A stretch of DNA of 20,156 bases from CAZRIE01 sp964600075 (GTDB taxonomy: Bacteria; Bacteroidota; Bacteroidia; Flavobacteriales; Flavobacteriaceae), in the NCBI GenBank assembly GCA_964600075.1, contig CAZRIE010000075.1:1-20156 (forward strand), in the 5' to 3' direction. Positions 1 through 7,563 of the stretch are shown one piece after another. A program made the translations under genes and the position numbers. The notes under the pieces were generated by a model. The model worked only from the letters and a program-made list of their open reading frames with translations, was not told the origin of the DNA and made no database searches. The stretch's first letter is position 1, and the number at the start of each line of letters is the position of its first letter.

Positions 1-1045
1 AATTAGGAATTTTTTTCGTAAGATAATCAACTAAAAGGTTTTTTGTAAACTGCTCGGTTTCAAAGTGCCCGATATCGGCAATTATCATTTTATCTTCCGC
101 TTTGTAAAACTCGTGGTATTTGATGTCGGCGGTTATGAATACATCGGCCCCAGCGGCTTTTGCAGCTTCGATAGCGAAAGCACCGCTACCACCTAGAACT
201 GCGACTTTTTTTACGCTATTGCCTAGAAATTTTGAATGACGTATAATCGAAGCATTCATCTTATTCTTAACAATTTGCAGAAATTCAGTCTCGTTTAACG
301 ACTTTCCCAGCATACCTATCATGCCCATACCTATATTTTGGTCGGTATTATCAATGGTGAAAATTTCATAAGCGACTTCTTCGTAGGGATGGTTTTCGAA
401 AAGCGCTTTTATCACTTTTGATTGGTTAATCTTCGAGAAGATGACATTTAGCTGTGTTTCTTCTTCGTAATGGGTTTTTCCGATTTTACCCTTTACAGGG
501 TTAGCTTTCAAGCCAGGTTTGTAGCTTCCTAGGCCATCAACACTAAAGCTACAATCGCTATAATTCCCAATATTTCCAGCTCCGGCGGCAAAAAGTGATT
601 TCTGTAGTTTTTTGGCATCCTTTGTCGGTACATAGGTTACCAGTTTTTTGAGGGTACCCTTTTTTGGTATCAATATACGGGGGTTTTTAATTCCCAGAAC
701 TTCACAAATTTTGGCGTTTACACCTTCCGAAGAATTGTCTAAAGCCGTATGCATGCTGTAAATAGCGATGTTGTTTTGCAGCGCTTTGATAACGACACGT
801 TCGACATAGGTCGACCCAACGAGTTTTTTCAATCCCCCAAAAATTATAGGATGAAAACTCACGATGAGGTTGCATTGGCTTGAAATTGCCTCGTCGACTA
901 CGTTTTCCAAAGTGTCCAATGTTACCAAGATCCCTGAAACGGTGGTGGTATTATTGCCGACTAGAAGGCCTACGTTATCGAAATCTTCGGCATAGGCCAA
1001 AGGAGCTAATTCTTCTAAAATTGTAGTGACTTCTTTTATGGTCAT
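1..1045 (-). CDS. Nif3-family dinuclear metal-binding protein (GTP cyclohydrolase I type 2 homologue), 3' end beyond window
   Basis: The reading frame starts at ATG 1045 (MTIKEVTTILEELAPLA) and runs off the left edge without a stop, giving 348 codons. The usual length of this long form is about 365, so only a short C-terminal piece is missing. The N-terminal lobe has FDNVGLLVG, the SFHPIIFGGLKK block near residues 63-74 and the HTALDN block near 99-104. A PII/CutA-like insert occupies about residues 130-240, and the C-terminal lobe has VLGGSGAFAIEAAKAAGAD and the DIGHFETE motif. These blocks supply the His/Asp/Glu ligands of the two-metal site in the family. The first ligand position reads Phe-His instead of His-His. 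The cellular role of the family is unsettled, so the GTP cyclohydrolase label is only a homology name. It is divergent from lpxK with a 225-bp spacer. A TANNTTTG match lies 32 bp upstream of the start. Confidence 0.93.
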   Translation of the reverse strand, partial: MTIKEVTTILEELAPLAYAEDFDNVGLLVGNNTTTVSGILVTLDTLENVVDEAISSQCNLIVSFHPIIFGGLKKLVGSTYVERVVIKALQNNIAIYSMHTALDNSSEGVNAKICEVLGIKNPRILIPKKGTLKKLVTYVPTKDAKKLQKSLFAAGAGNIGNYSDCSFSVDGLGSYKPGLKANPVKGKIGKTHYEEETQLNVIFSKINQSKVIKALFENHPYEEVAYEIFTIDNTDQNIGMGMIGMLGKSLNETEFLQIVKNKMNASIIRHSKFLGNSVKKVAVLGGSGAFAIEAAKAAGADVFITADIKYHEFYKAEDKMIIADIGHFETEQFTKNLLVDYLTKKIPN

Positions 1046-1076
1046 AGTTTATTAGCGTTTTGTAAAAAAAATCCAC

Positions 1077-1084
1077 CAAAGTTA
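1077..1084 (-). promoter_or_regulatory. Possible -7 promoter box of the nif3-family gene
   Basis: On the minus strand the bases read TAACTTTG, an exact match to the Bacteroidota -7 consensus TANNTTTG, 31 bp before the ATG. I see no TTG at the expected -33 distance, so this rests on one box in AT-rich DNA and could be chance. The same 225-bp spacer must also hold the lpxK promoter; the best plus-strand candidate there is TACTTTTT at 1224-1231, a 7/8 match. Confidence 0.3.
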
Positions 1085-1270
1085 TTATTCACTTCATCCC
1101 GTAAATAATTCTTTAGTGGGAATAATTAAGTTACCGTTGTTTTTCGACATAAAAGATTTATTGACCGATTTTAGATTATTGGCTTCTCAAAATCCAATAT
1201 TTTCAATTTATGATAGCTTAGTATACTTTTTCTCGAGCATTCAAAGATAAAATATTATAATTTCGCCTTC

Positions 1271-2278
1271 ATGCAAGTGCTAAGAAAAATCTTGTTTCCT
1301 GTTTCCTTTCTTTATGCAATGGTAGTATACCTACGCAATTATTTTTATGACAAAGGCATCTTCAAATCGAAATCTTATAGAACACCCATCATATGTGTCG
1401 GAAATTTGAGTGTTGGGGGCACAGGAAAAACCCCCATGATAGAGTTTTTGGTTTCGGAATTAAGTGAGGAATTCAAAGTAGCCGTATTGAGCCGTGGCTA
1501 TCGACGCAAGTCTAAAGGGTTTATTTTGGCCGATAAAGGTACGACCGTCCAAGTCTTGGGAGACGAACCCTTTCAAATACACTCTAAATTTCCTGAAATA
1601 ACTGTAGCCGTAGATGCTGATAGGCGAAACGGGATTTCGGCTTTGGAAGATAAAGTAAGCCCTGCCCTTATCTTGCTTGACGATGCCTTTCAACATCGAA
1701 GGGTGAAACCCGATTTTTCTATTTTATTGACTGCCTACGGGAATCTATATACTGACGACTGGTACCTGCCCACGGGAAATCTAAGAGACAGTAAGCGCGA
1801 GGCGAAAAGGGCAGATTTGATTATTGTGACCAAATGCACACCGAACCTAAGCGACAAGGTAAGGGACTCAATTATACGTAAGCTGAAGCCAAAAACCTAT
1901 CAGCATGTACTATTCAGCTACGTGGCTTATGATGCTCTTTTAAAAGGAAGGGATAAAGATATTCCCTTGGAAAAATTCAAGGATAAAAAAATCACCTTGG
2001 TCACAGGTATTGCAAACCCTGAACCTTTGGTATCACATTTAAAAAAAGAGGGTATCGATTTCGATCATCTCCGATTTCAAGACCATCATTTCTTCACAGA
2101 AAAGGAATTGGCCCAGTTGCGAAAAAGGGATTGCATTATCACTACCGAAAAGGATTATGTGCGTTTGAAAGACGGCCTGAAAAACTTGTACTACATTTTG
2201 ATAAAACACAAGTTCATCGGCGAGGACAAAGAAATTTTAGACAATCGGCTGAAAGAAATCATGAAACCGGATTTTTGA
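1271..2278 (+). CDS. lpxK: Tetraacyldisaccharide 4'-kinase LpxK
   Basis: LpxK phosphorylates the 4' position of the tetraacyldisaccharide-1-phosphate precursor of lipid A on the cytoplasmic face of the inner membrane. The 335-residue product has the family's N-terminal hydrophobic anchor (residues 8-25), then the P-loop VGNLSVGGTGKTP (about 43-55), SRGYRRKSKG (74-83), GDEP (97-100) and the LLDDAFQHRRV block (about 135-145) that carries catalytic residues. The ATG at 1271 gives a normal start and length. It is the only gene of the lipid A pathway here, which is common because lpxK is often unlinked in Bacteroidota. Its last 20 bp overlap the 3' end of the convergent histidine kinase gene, leaving no room for a private terminator. 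Confidence 0.95.
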   Translation: MQVLRKILFPVSFLYAMVVYLRNYFYDKGIFKSKSYRTPIICVGNLSVGGTGKTPMIEFLVSELSEEFKVAVLSRGYRRKSKGFILADKGTTVQVLGDEPFQIHSKFPEITVAVDADRRNGISALEDKVSPALILLDDAFQHRRVKPDFSILLTAYGNLYTDDWYLPTGNLRDSKREAKRADLIIVTKCTPNLSDKVRDSIIRKLKPKTYQHVLFSYVAYDALLKGRDKDIPLEKFKDKKITLVTGIANPEPLVSHLKKEGIDFDHLRFQDHHFFTEKELAQLRKRDCIITTEKDYVRLKDGLKNLYYILIKHKFIGEDKEILDNRLKEIMKPDF

Positions 2279-4508
2279 CTTTTCTATTTTCAAAGATATT
2301 TTCGCCGATTTTTTGGTAGAAGACTTCTGGTTTGAAGGGTTTGGTCACCACATCGTTACAGCCTGCGGCATAGAAACTTTCTAGACTATCATCGAGTGAA
2401 ATTGCCGTAAGTGCTACGATTGGTGTAGTGCCATCAAATTTTCGAATCTCGATAGTAGCTTCCACGCCACCGATACCTGGCATGTGAATATCCATTAAAA
2501 TAGCATCATAACTATTTTCTTTTGCCATTTCAATAGCCTCACCGCCATTGTTGGCGATATCGCTTGTAATCTCCTTCTTGGTCAGCATTTTTTTGGTGAT
2601 GACCTGATTTATTTTATTGTCTTCGACAATCAATAGATGAAGACCACTAAAGTCATAGTCCTTTTGGCTAACTTCCACCGGAACGTCATCATCGACTGTA
2701 TTTCTACCTTTAACTTTGAGTTCAAAGAAGAAAGAACTACCCTCACCGAGCTCACTTTCTAATTGAATTTTGCTCTCAAAAAGCCCTAATAGACTTTTTA
2801 CGATCGTAAGACCCAAACCGGTGCCGCCATATTCGCGGTTGATTTCTATCGAACCTTGTTCGAAGCCATCGAATATACTTTCTTGCTGGTCTTTCGAGAT
2901 GCCGATACCGTTGTCTTTCACTTCGAAATAAAGTGTCACATCTTCGTCTATTTCCTTCATCAGTTTAGCAATGACCTTTACCTCTCCGTTCTTGGTAAAT
3001 TTTAAGGCATTACCGACCAAATTCATAAATATTTGCGATAGTTTCAAGGGGTCACTCAGCAGATGGGATGGAATTTTCTCATCATAATCTAAAATGATTT
3101 CAGTGTTGTTCGCATTGGCACTTTGCCGTAATGGGTCGATGACTTCTTGCAATACTTTTTTAAGATTGAAATCAATGTTCAGCGGCTCTAATTTATCAGC
3201 ATCGATTTTATTTATCTGAAGAATATCGTTTATAAAATTCAACAGGTAATCGCCCGAGAACTTCAGGGCCTTTAAGTGTTCCTTTTGATTTTTACTCGGG
3301 TTTTCTTCCAATAGGAGATGGGTGAGCCCCGTTACGGCGTATAGTGGGGTGCGGAGTTCGTGGCTAACGGTAGACAAAAAGTTCGTTTTTGCCTCCATTG
3401 CAGTTACCGCGGCATCTCTGGCAGCCTTTAGCTCAGTATTTTTAGTTTGTAGTAAATCGTTGGTCTTCAACTTGATTTGATTGTTTCTGAACAGGGAAAC
3501 GGCTAATAGGGTAATGATTATTAATAGTGCCGCGGTTAATATTGCGGCGACTTCAGATTTGTTCTTTGACGCATTCAGCTCTTCGATTTTCTGTTCTTGG
3601 CGTTTTATTTCATCATTCATGAAATCGAACTGTATTTTTTCAGCAGTTTTTGCCTCGGTCTTCAATTTTGCAATATTGAAAAGCGAGTCCCGAATGTTAA
3701 GAAGGTTTCTATTATTGGCCAGCGACAGATTGTAACGGCCTAAAAGTTCATAGACCGTAGTCAACATTTCATTGGCTTCAAGAATTTCTTTGAAGAACTT
3801 ATTTTCTTTAGCCAACTTAAGGGCGTTTTCAGCGCTCGATGCGCTTTCCTCGAAGTCTTTGATCTCAAAATTTAACTTCGCCAAACCTAAATAGGCCCTC
3901 GTAGCAAGGTACTCACTTTCATAAATATCAGTGTTGATAATCAGGGAATTGAAGTTTTTCGCGGCACTATCGTACTTTTCGAGGTTGACATAAATATTCC
4001 CCTCAACCAATAGTATATTATTGAAAAAATTGCGGTCGTTATTCAGTTGCTTTGCCTCGTTGAGCATAAAGATGGCCTGAAAATTCTTTCCGTCGTGATA
4101 CAAAAGAATGGCCTCGATATACTTCTGCATAGCATCTCCGTAAGGGTATTCGATGTCCTTAAGTAAAGATTTTGCCCTATCCCAGAAAAAATAAGTGGTC
4201 TCCTCCTTGTTCAATTTGAGATACAGCAGAGCGTGCCTTTGGTAACTGTCTATCAATGCCTTTACATCTTCATCGGCTTCCGCTGCCCTCGATGCTTTTT
4301 CCAATTCCTCCAAGGCCAGATCAGTCTCGTCGCGGTTGCTGTACAACCTAGCGTTCTCGAAATAGCCTTGAACACTACTATGTTTTATACTGTCTTGATC
4401 TTGGGTATTGGGTAAGGAGCCTTTTGCCGATCCTACATGAAAGAAGAAGATGACTGCAAAAAGACTTAATGCTTTTCTAGTTTTAATATGTAGTGAGCCG
4501 AATCTCAA
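2259..4508 (-). CDS. TPR-containing hybrid sensor histidine kinase with C-terminal receiver domain
   Basis: This is a membrane sensor kinase of 749 residues. It has a signal sequence (about 1-30), then a periplasmic TPR-like helical region (about 45-290), a coiled coil, one membrane span (321-340), and a second coiled coil. HisKA follows, with phospho-acceptor His383 in VSHELRTPLY, then HATPase_c (N-box Asn496/Asn500, DNGIGIS at 532-538, GGTGLGL at 561-567). A receiver domain (about 622-740) has acidic Glu629/Asp630, phospho-Asp673 in LMDIHMPG, Thr701 and Lys723. All residues needed for phosphorelay are present. No DNA-binding output domain is fused, so it must pass phosphate to another protein not encoded nearby. 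The start is TTG at 4508, chosen because it directly precedes the signal peptide, because no ATG is available, and because it forms a TTGA overlap with the stop of gap. That overlap suggests translational coupling. The 3' end overlaps lpxK by 20 bp. Confidence 0.93.
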   Translation of the reverse strand: MRFGSLHIKTRKALSLFAVIFFFHVGSAKGSLPNTQDQDSIKHSSVQGYFENARLYSNRDETDLALEELEKASRAAEADEDVKALIDSYQRHALLYLKLNKEETTYFFWDRAKSLLKDIEYPYGDAMQKYIEAILLYHDGKNFQAIFMLNEAKQLNNDRNFFNNILLVEGNIYVNLEKYDSAAKNFNSLIINTDIYESEYLATRAYLGLAKLNFEIKDFEESASSAENALKLAKENKFFKEILEANEMLTTVYELLGRYNLSLANNRNLLNIRDSLFNIAKLKTEAKTAEKIQFDFMNDEIKRQEQKIEELNASKNKSEVAAILTAALLIIITLLAVSLFRNNQIKLKTNDLLQTKNTELKAARDAAVTAMEAKTNFLSTVSHELRTPLYAVTGLTHLLLEENPSKNQKEHLKALKFSGDYLLNFINDILQINKIDADKLEPLNIDFNLKKVLQEVIDPLRQSANANNTEIILDYDEKIPSHLLSDPLKLSQIFMNLVGNALKFTKNGEVKVIAKLMKEIDEDVTLYFEVKDNGIGISKDQQESIFDGFEQGSIEINREYGGTGLGLTIVKSLLGLFESKIQLESELGEGSSFFFELKVKGRNTVDDDVPVEVSQKDYDFSGLHLLIVEDNKINQVITKKMLTKKEITSDIANNGGEAIEMAKENSYDAILMDIHMPGIGGVEATIEIRKFDGTTPIVALTAISLDDSLESFYAAGCNDVVTKPFKPEVFYQKIGENIFENRKVKNPVS

Positions 4509-5515
4509 ACGTATTTTTTTCGTATCAGTAAATGTATTAAATCGACAATTCTACTGCTATACCCGGTTTCATTGTCGTACCAACCTATTATTTTGACCAT
4601 TTTGCCAATTACTGATGTCATCTGAGAATCAAACGTACAAGAGTAACAACTATTGTTTATGTCAATGGATACTATGGGGTCTTCTGTATATAAAAGTATG
4701 TTTTTCAGTTCATTGTGCGAACTTTTTTTGAAAATAGCGTTTATTTCTTCAATAGTAGTCTCAGTTTTGACATTGAATGTGATATCTGTCAAAGATCCGT
4801 TTGGAACTGGAACGCGAATACCACAACCACCAATTACATCTGCCAAATGTGGAAAAATTTTAGTCAATGCCTTGGCCGCCCCCGTCGTGGTGGGTACTAT
4901 CGATTGTGATGCTGCCCGTGCCCTTCTCAGGTCATGATGTGGCCGGTCGTGAAGGCTCTGATCAGAAGTATAAGAATGTATAGTGGTGATATAGGCTTGT
5001 TCGATACCGCAGAGCTCATCGATAACCTTAATCATTGGCGCCGAATTGTTCGTGGTGCATGAAGCATTTGAAATAATGTCGTCTCTAGCTTCTATGGTAG
5101 ATTCGTTTATGCCCATAACTACCATTTTTATGTCATCTTCTATGGGTGGTACAGAAAGAATGACTTTTTTAGCACCATTTTTAAGGTGATGCCGGAGAAT
5201 TTCTTTTGATTTGAATTTTCCGGAACACTCGACTACGATATCAACGTTATTTGAAGACCAGTCGATGGCTTTCGGTGAACTATGGTTCGAAAGTTGGATG
5301 TTATACCCGTTTACAATGACGCTGTTATCCGAATGCGATATTTCAGCATCAAAGACTCCGTGTATACTATCGTACTTCAAAAGATGACCCAATGTTCGTG
5401 CATCTGCCAAGTCGTTTATGGCAACGACCTGTAAATTCGGGTGCTTATCGAGCAACCTGAATAGTGTACGCCCTATTCGCCCGAATCCGTTAATACCAAT
5501 ATTGATTTTTTTCAT
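4505..5515 (-). CDS. gap: Type I glyceraldehyde-3-phosphate dehydrogenase
   Basis: The enzyme oxidises glyceraldehyde-3-phosphate to 1,3-bisphosphoglycerate with reduction of NAD(P), in the cytoplasm. The 336-residue product starts with the Rossmann motif INIGINGFGRIGR. Asp35 in VAINDL is the residue that usually favours NAD. The catalytic block NASCTTN holds Cys153, His180 lies in TTIHSYTSDQ, and the family blocks TTTGAAKAL and WYDNETGYS are present. It is in the same orientation as lipA (108-bp gap) and overlaps the downstream kinase gene by 4 bp. Many flavobacteria carry more than one gap gene, and the product looks a little unlike the most common flavobacterial form (LRRARAASQSIVPTT rather than the usual wording). 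It may therefore be a paralogue rather than the main glycolytic enzyme. Erythrose-4-phosphate dehydrogenase is a less likely alternative. Confidence 0.92.
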   Translation of the reverse strand: MKKINIGINGFGRIGRTLFRLLDKHPNLQVVAINDLADARTLGHLLKYDSIHGVFDAEISHSDNSVIVNGYNIQLSNHSSPKAIDWSSNNVDIVVECSGKFKSKEILRHHLKNGAKKVILSVPPIEDDIKMVVMGINESTIEARDDIISNASCTTNNSAPMIKVIDELCGIEQAYITTIHSYTSDQSLHDRPHHDLRRARAASQSIVPTTTGAAKALTKIFPHLADVIGGCGIRVPVPNGSLTDITFNVKTETTIEEINAIFKKSSHNELKNILLYTEDPIVSIDINNSCYSCTFDSQMTSVIGKMVKIIGWYDNETGYSSRIVDLIHLLIRKKYV

Positions 5516-5623
5516 TGGGGCTAGAAGGGATGTTTGAAAGTGTAATTGTGAGCGAATTAAGCTAATCTGTTGCAGCTTTCACCATTGTTCAAAGAATTGC
5601 CACGATTCGCTTGCAATGGATGG

Positions 5624-6499
5624 CTAATCGATATGCTTGTGCGCCTTGTAAGATGATCGTACCAAGGCACCGCTCTCAACATGTCGAAAGCCCATTTGCA
5701 ATCCGATTTCCTCGTACTTTTTAAATTGCTCGGGAAGAATAAACTCCTTAACGGGCAGATGCTTTTTAGATGGCTGAAGGTACTGCCCGATGGTAACTAC
5801 ATCGACGTTTACTTTTCTTAGGTCTTCCATGGTTTCGATGACCTCTTCTTCCAGCTCGCCCAAGCCCAGCATAATTCCAGATTTCGTGCGGTTCACGCCG
5901 CTATCGTGCAGGTAGCGGAGTACGTTTAGGCTACGTTCATATTTTGCCTGAATGCGCACTTCGCGAGTGAGCCTTTTTACTGTTTCCATGTTATGTGAAA
6001 CTACTTCCGGAGCAACTTCAACGATTCTGTCCAAATGTCTTTCGATACCTTGAAAATCGGGTATTAAGGTTTCTAGGGTAGTTTCAGGGTTCATTCGCCG
6101 AATGGCCTTTACGGTTTCAGCCCAGATAATGGAGCCCATATCCTTTAGGTCATCCCTATCTACCGATGTAACGACCGCATGTTTAATGCCCATGATCTTT
6201 ATTGATCTTGCAACTTTTTCGGGTTCCGCCCAGTCTACGCTAGATGGCCGCCCTGTCATTACGCCACAGAAACCGCATGAACGGGTACAAATATTACCCA
6301 GAATCATAAAGGTGGCCGTGCCTTCACCCCAACATTCCCCCATATTAGGGCAACTGCCAGAAGTACAAATGGTATGTAGGTCGTACTTATCGACCAAACC
6401 CCTTAATTGGGTATATTTTTTTCCAGTGGGCAGCTTCACGCGGAGCCATTTTGGCTTTCCTTTTGGTGGTGCTACGTTTTCTAAAGTATCTGTGCTCAT
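5624..6499 (-). CDS. lipA: Lipoyl synthase (radical SAM)
   Basis: LipA inserts two sulfur atoms into protein-bound octanoyl groups to make the lipoyl cofactor of 2-oxoacid dehydrogenases and the glycine cleavage system. In 291 residues it shows both iron-sulfur sites: the auxiliary cluster cysteines 45, 50 and 56 (CTSGSCPNMGEC) and the radical SAM cysteines 71, 75 and 78 (CTRSCGFC). The C-terminal RSSY (281-284), whose serine ligates the auxiliary cluster, is also present. Length is typical. The start is ATG 6499, preceded by a -7-like box about 20 bp upstream. It lies between an ECF sigma gene (98 bp upstream) and gap (108 bp downstream), all on the minus strand. lipB or lplA is not in the window. 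Confidence 0.97.
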   Translation of the reverse strand: MSTDTLENVAPPKGKPKWLRVKLPTGKKYTQLRGLVDKYDLHTICTSGSCPNMGECWGEGTATFMILGNICTRSCGFCGVMTGRPSSVDWAEPEKVARSIKIMGIKHAVVTSVDRDDLKDMGSIIWAETVKAIRRMNPETTLETLIPDFQGIERHLDRIVEVAPEVVSHNMETVKRLTREVRIQAKYERSLNVLRYLHDSGVNRTKSGIMLGLGELEEEVIETMEDLRKVNVDVVTIGQYLQPSKKHLPVKEFILPEQFKKYEEIGLQMGFRHVESGALVRSSYKAHKHID

Positions 6500-6518
6500 T
6501 CTTCGCTACAATTTTATA

Positions 6519-6526
6519 CAAATATA
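6519..6526 (-). promoter_or_regulatory. Possible -7 promoter box of lipA
   Basis: On the minus strand the bases read TATATTTG, an exact match to the Bacteroidota TANNTTTG box, placed so that a leader of about 12-15 nt would precede the lipA ATG. No TTG sits at the usual 17-23 bp spacing upstream (the only nearby TTG is 10 bp away), so support is partial. If real, it would make lipA and probably gap and the kinase a unit separate from the sigma factor gene. Confidence 0.4.
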
Positions 6527-6597
6527 CGATTTCAGTCAACAGTAAGCGCCCTGTAATAGTCGGTTATCAAGTACTGAAAATTGCTTAACGCTATTGC

Positions 6598-7149
6598 CTA
6601 TTTATTTCTGATAACTTGCGCCAAAAGTTTTTTAGCCCGAAGTAGCTTAACTTTTACATTGTTGATAGGCTCTTTGAGTTCTGTGGCGATATCGGCGTAA
6701 CTCAATTCTTTGAAATATCTTAGGTTGATGACTTCTTGATAGTGAGGCTTTAGTTTTTTGATGTGCTGTAAGAGATTGGCTAAGTTTTGTTCCGTAATAA
6801 GTTGGTCTTCGGCCGATGGTGCATCATCAAGAACTTTTATAACGGCATCTTGGTTTCCACCGGTTTCCAGATTTCTTTTTCTTTTTCTTAAAAGGTCTAC
6901 ATGAATATTCTTTGAAATGGTTATTAGCCAAGTCTTGAACTCGTAAGACTCATTGTAGGTGGCCAGTTTGTCAAAGGCTTTCGAAAAAGTCTGTATGGTA
7001 ATGTCTTCGGCATCGTTCTCGTTCTCGGTGCGTTTGAGTTGAAATCCGTAGAGGCCGTTCCAAAACCTATCTAATAAAGTACTAAAAGCTATTTGGCTAC
7101 CCGCAAGTGCTTTGTGTATGATGGCTTGGGTATCATCGGCTTGGGCCAA
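6598..7149 (-). CDS. ECF-type RNA polymerase sigma factor (sigma-70 family)
   Basis: This is a 183-residue product with region 2 (about 20-93, including DAEDITIQTFSKAFDKL and FKTWLITISKNIHVDLLRKRK) and region 4 (about 118-175, including LSYADIATELKEPINNVKVKLLRAKKLL). The linker is short, as in ECF sigma factors. The start is uncertain. The only plausible initiator is TTG 7149 (MAQADDTQAIIHKAL), because the frame has no ATG before region 2 and a stop lies 15 bp further upstream. The gene follows a small four-cysteine membrane protein by 27 bp and may be co-transcribed with it. No classical anti-sigma factor is adjacent, unlike the second sigma gene in this window. Confidence 0.9.
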   Translation of the reverse strand: MAQADDTQAIIHKALAGSQIAFSTLLDRFWNGLYGFQLKRTENENDAEDITIQTFSKAFDKLATYNESYEFKTWLITISKNIHVDLLRKRKRNLETGGNQDAVIKVLDDAPSAEDQLITEQNLANLLQHIKKLKPHYQEVINLRYFKELSYADIATELKEPINNVKVKLLRAKKLLAQVIRNK

Positions 7150-7176
7150 GGGGAAATGGATTTAGAAATTATAGAA

Positions 7177-7395
7177 TCAATTAGGCGTTTGTAATTCGGA
7201 ATTGGAATCTTTCTGACAGTCTTTTTCGCTAGGAAGTTTTCCGCACATACCGCAGGCTTCCCCGTCCGTATTCAAAAAAGGGCTTTGACTGGCACATGTA
7301 CCGGCAAACTTACCATCTTTTTTAGACCAGATCTTTATGGCGATTCCTGCGAATGCCAGGGCCAAGAGACCTATGGTCAACAGTACTAATTTCAT
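7177..7395 (-). CDS. Small single-span membrane protein with four cysteines, NqrM/DUF539-like in layout
   Basis: The product has 72 residues: an N-terminal hydrophobic helix (about 2-21, MKLVLLTIGLLALAFAGIA), a basic stretch KIWSKKDGK, then a short domain with Cys34, Cys48, Cys51 and Cys60 and a polar tail. The order of one helix, lysine-rich linker, G-[ST]-C and a CxxC-like pair resembles NqrM/DUF539, the small iron-delivery factor for the Na+-translocating NADH:quinone oxidoreductase. The resemblance is in layout, not in a proven alignment, and no nqr genes are in the window. It could equally be an unrelated metal- or redox-active membrane peptide. It lies 27 bp before the ECF sigma gene on the same strand, so it could be a regulatory partner. 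ATG 7395 is the natural start. Confidence 0.75.
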   Translation of the reverse strand: MKLVLLTIGLLALAFAGIAIKIWSKKDGKFAGTCASQSPFLNTDGEACGMCGKLPSEKDCQKDSNSELQTPN

Positions 7396-7503
7396 TTTTT
7401 AAAAAGTTAATAGATACAGGTTATTCGTTGTTGTGTACAAAAACTTACGATTAATTTCGAATTGCTTCCTGTAAAAGTTGTATGCCTATTGCTATACAAA
7501 GAT

Positions 7504-7540
7504 ATAAAAATAAGCCCCGAAACGGAAGTCTCGGGGCTTA
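7504..7540 (-). terminator. Rho-independent terminator of the anti-sigma operon
   Basis: Perfect 10-bp arms TAAGCCCCGA (7511-7520) and TCGGGGCTTA (7531-7540) enclose 10 nt that can close further (GAC/GTT on the minus strand) to a tetraloop. Read on the minus strand, the hairpin is followed at once by TTTTTATA. It lies 24 bp past the stop codon of the anti-sigma gene. Confidence 0.88.
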
Positions 7541-7563
7541 GATATTATAGGGTGATAATGGTA

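Noticed and set aside
6102..6545. 147-codon plus-strand frame opposite lipA
   Set aside because: It is antisense to the highly conserved radical SAM part of lipA, and its residues show no family features.
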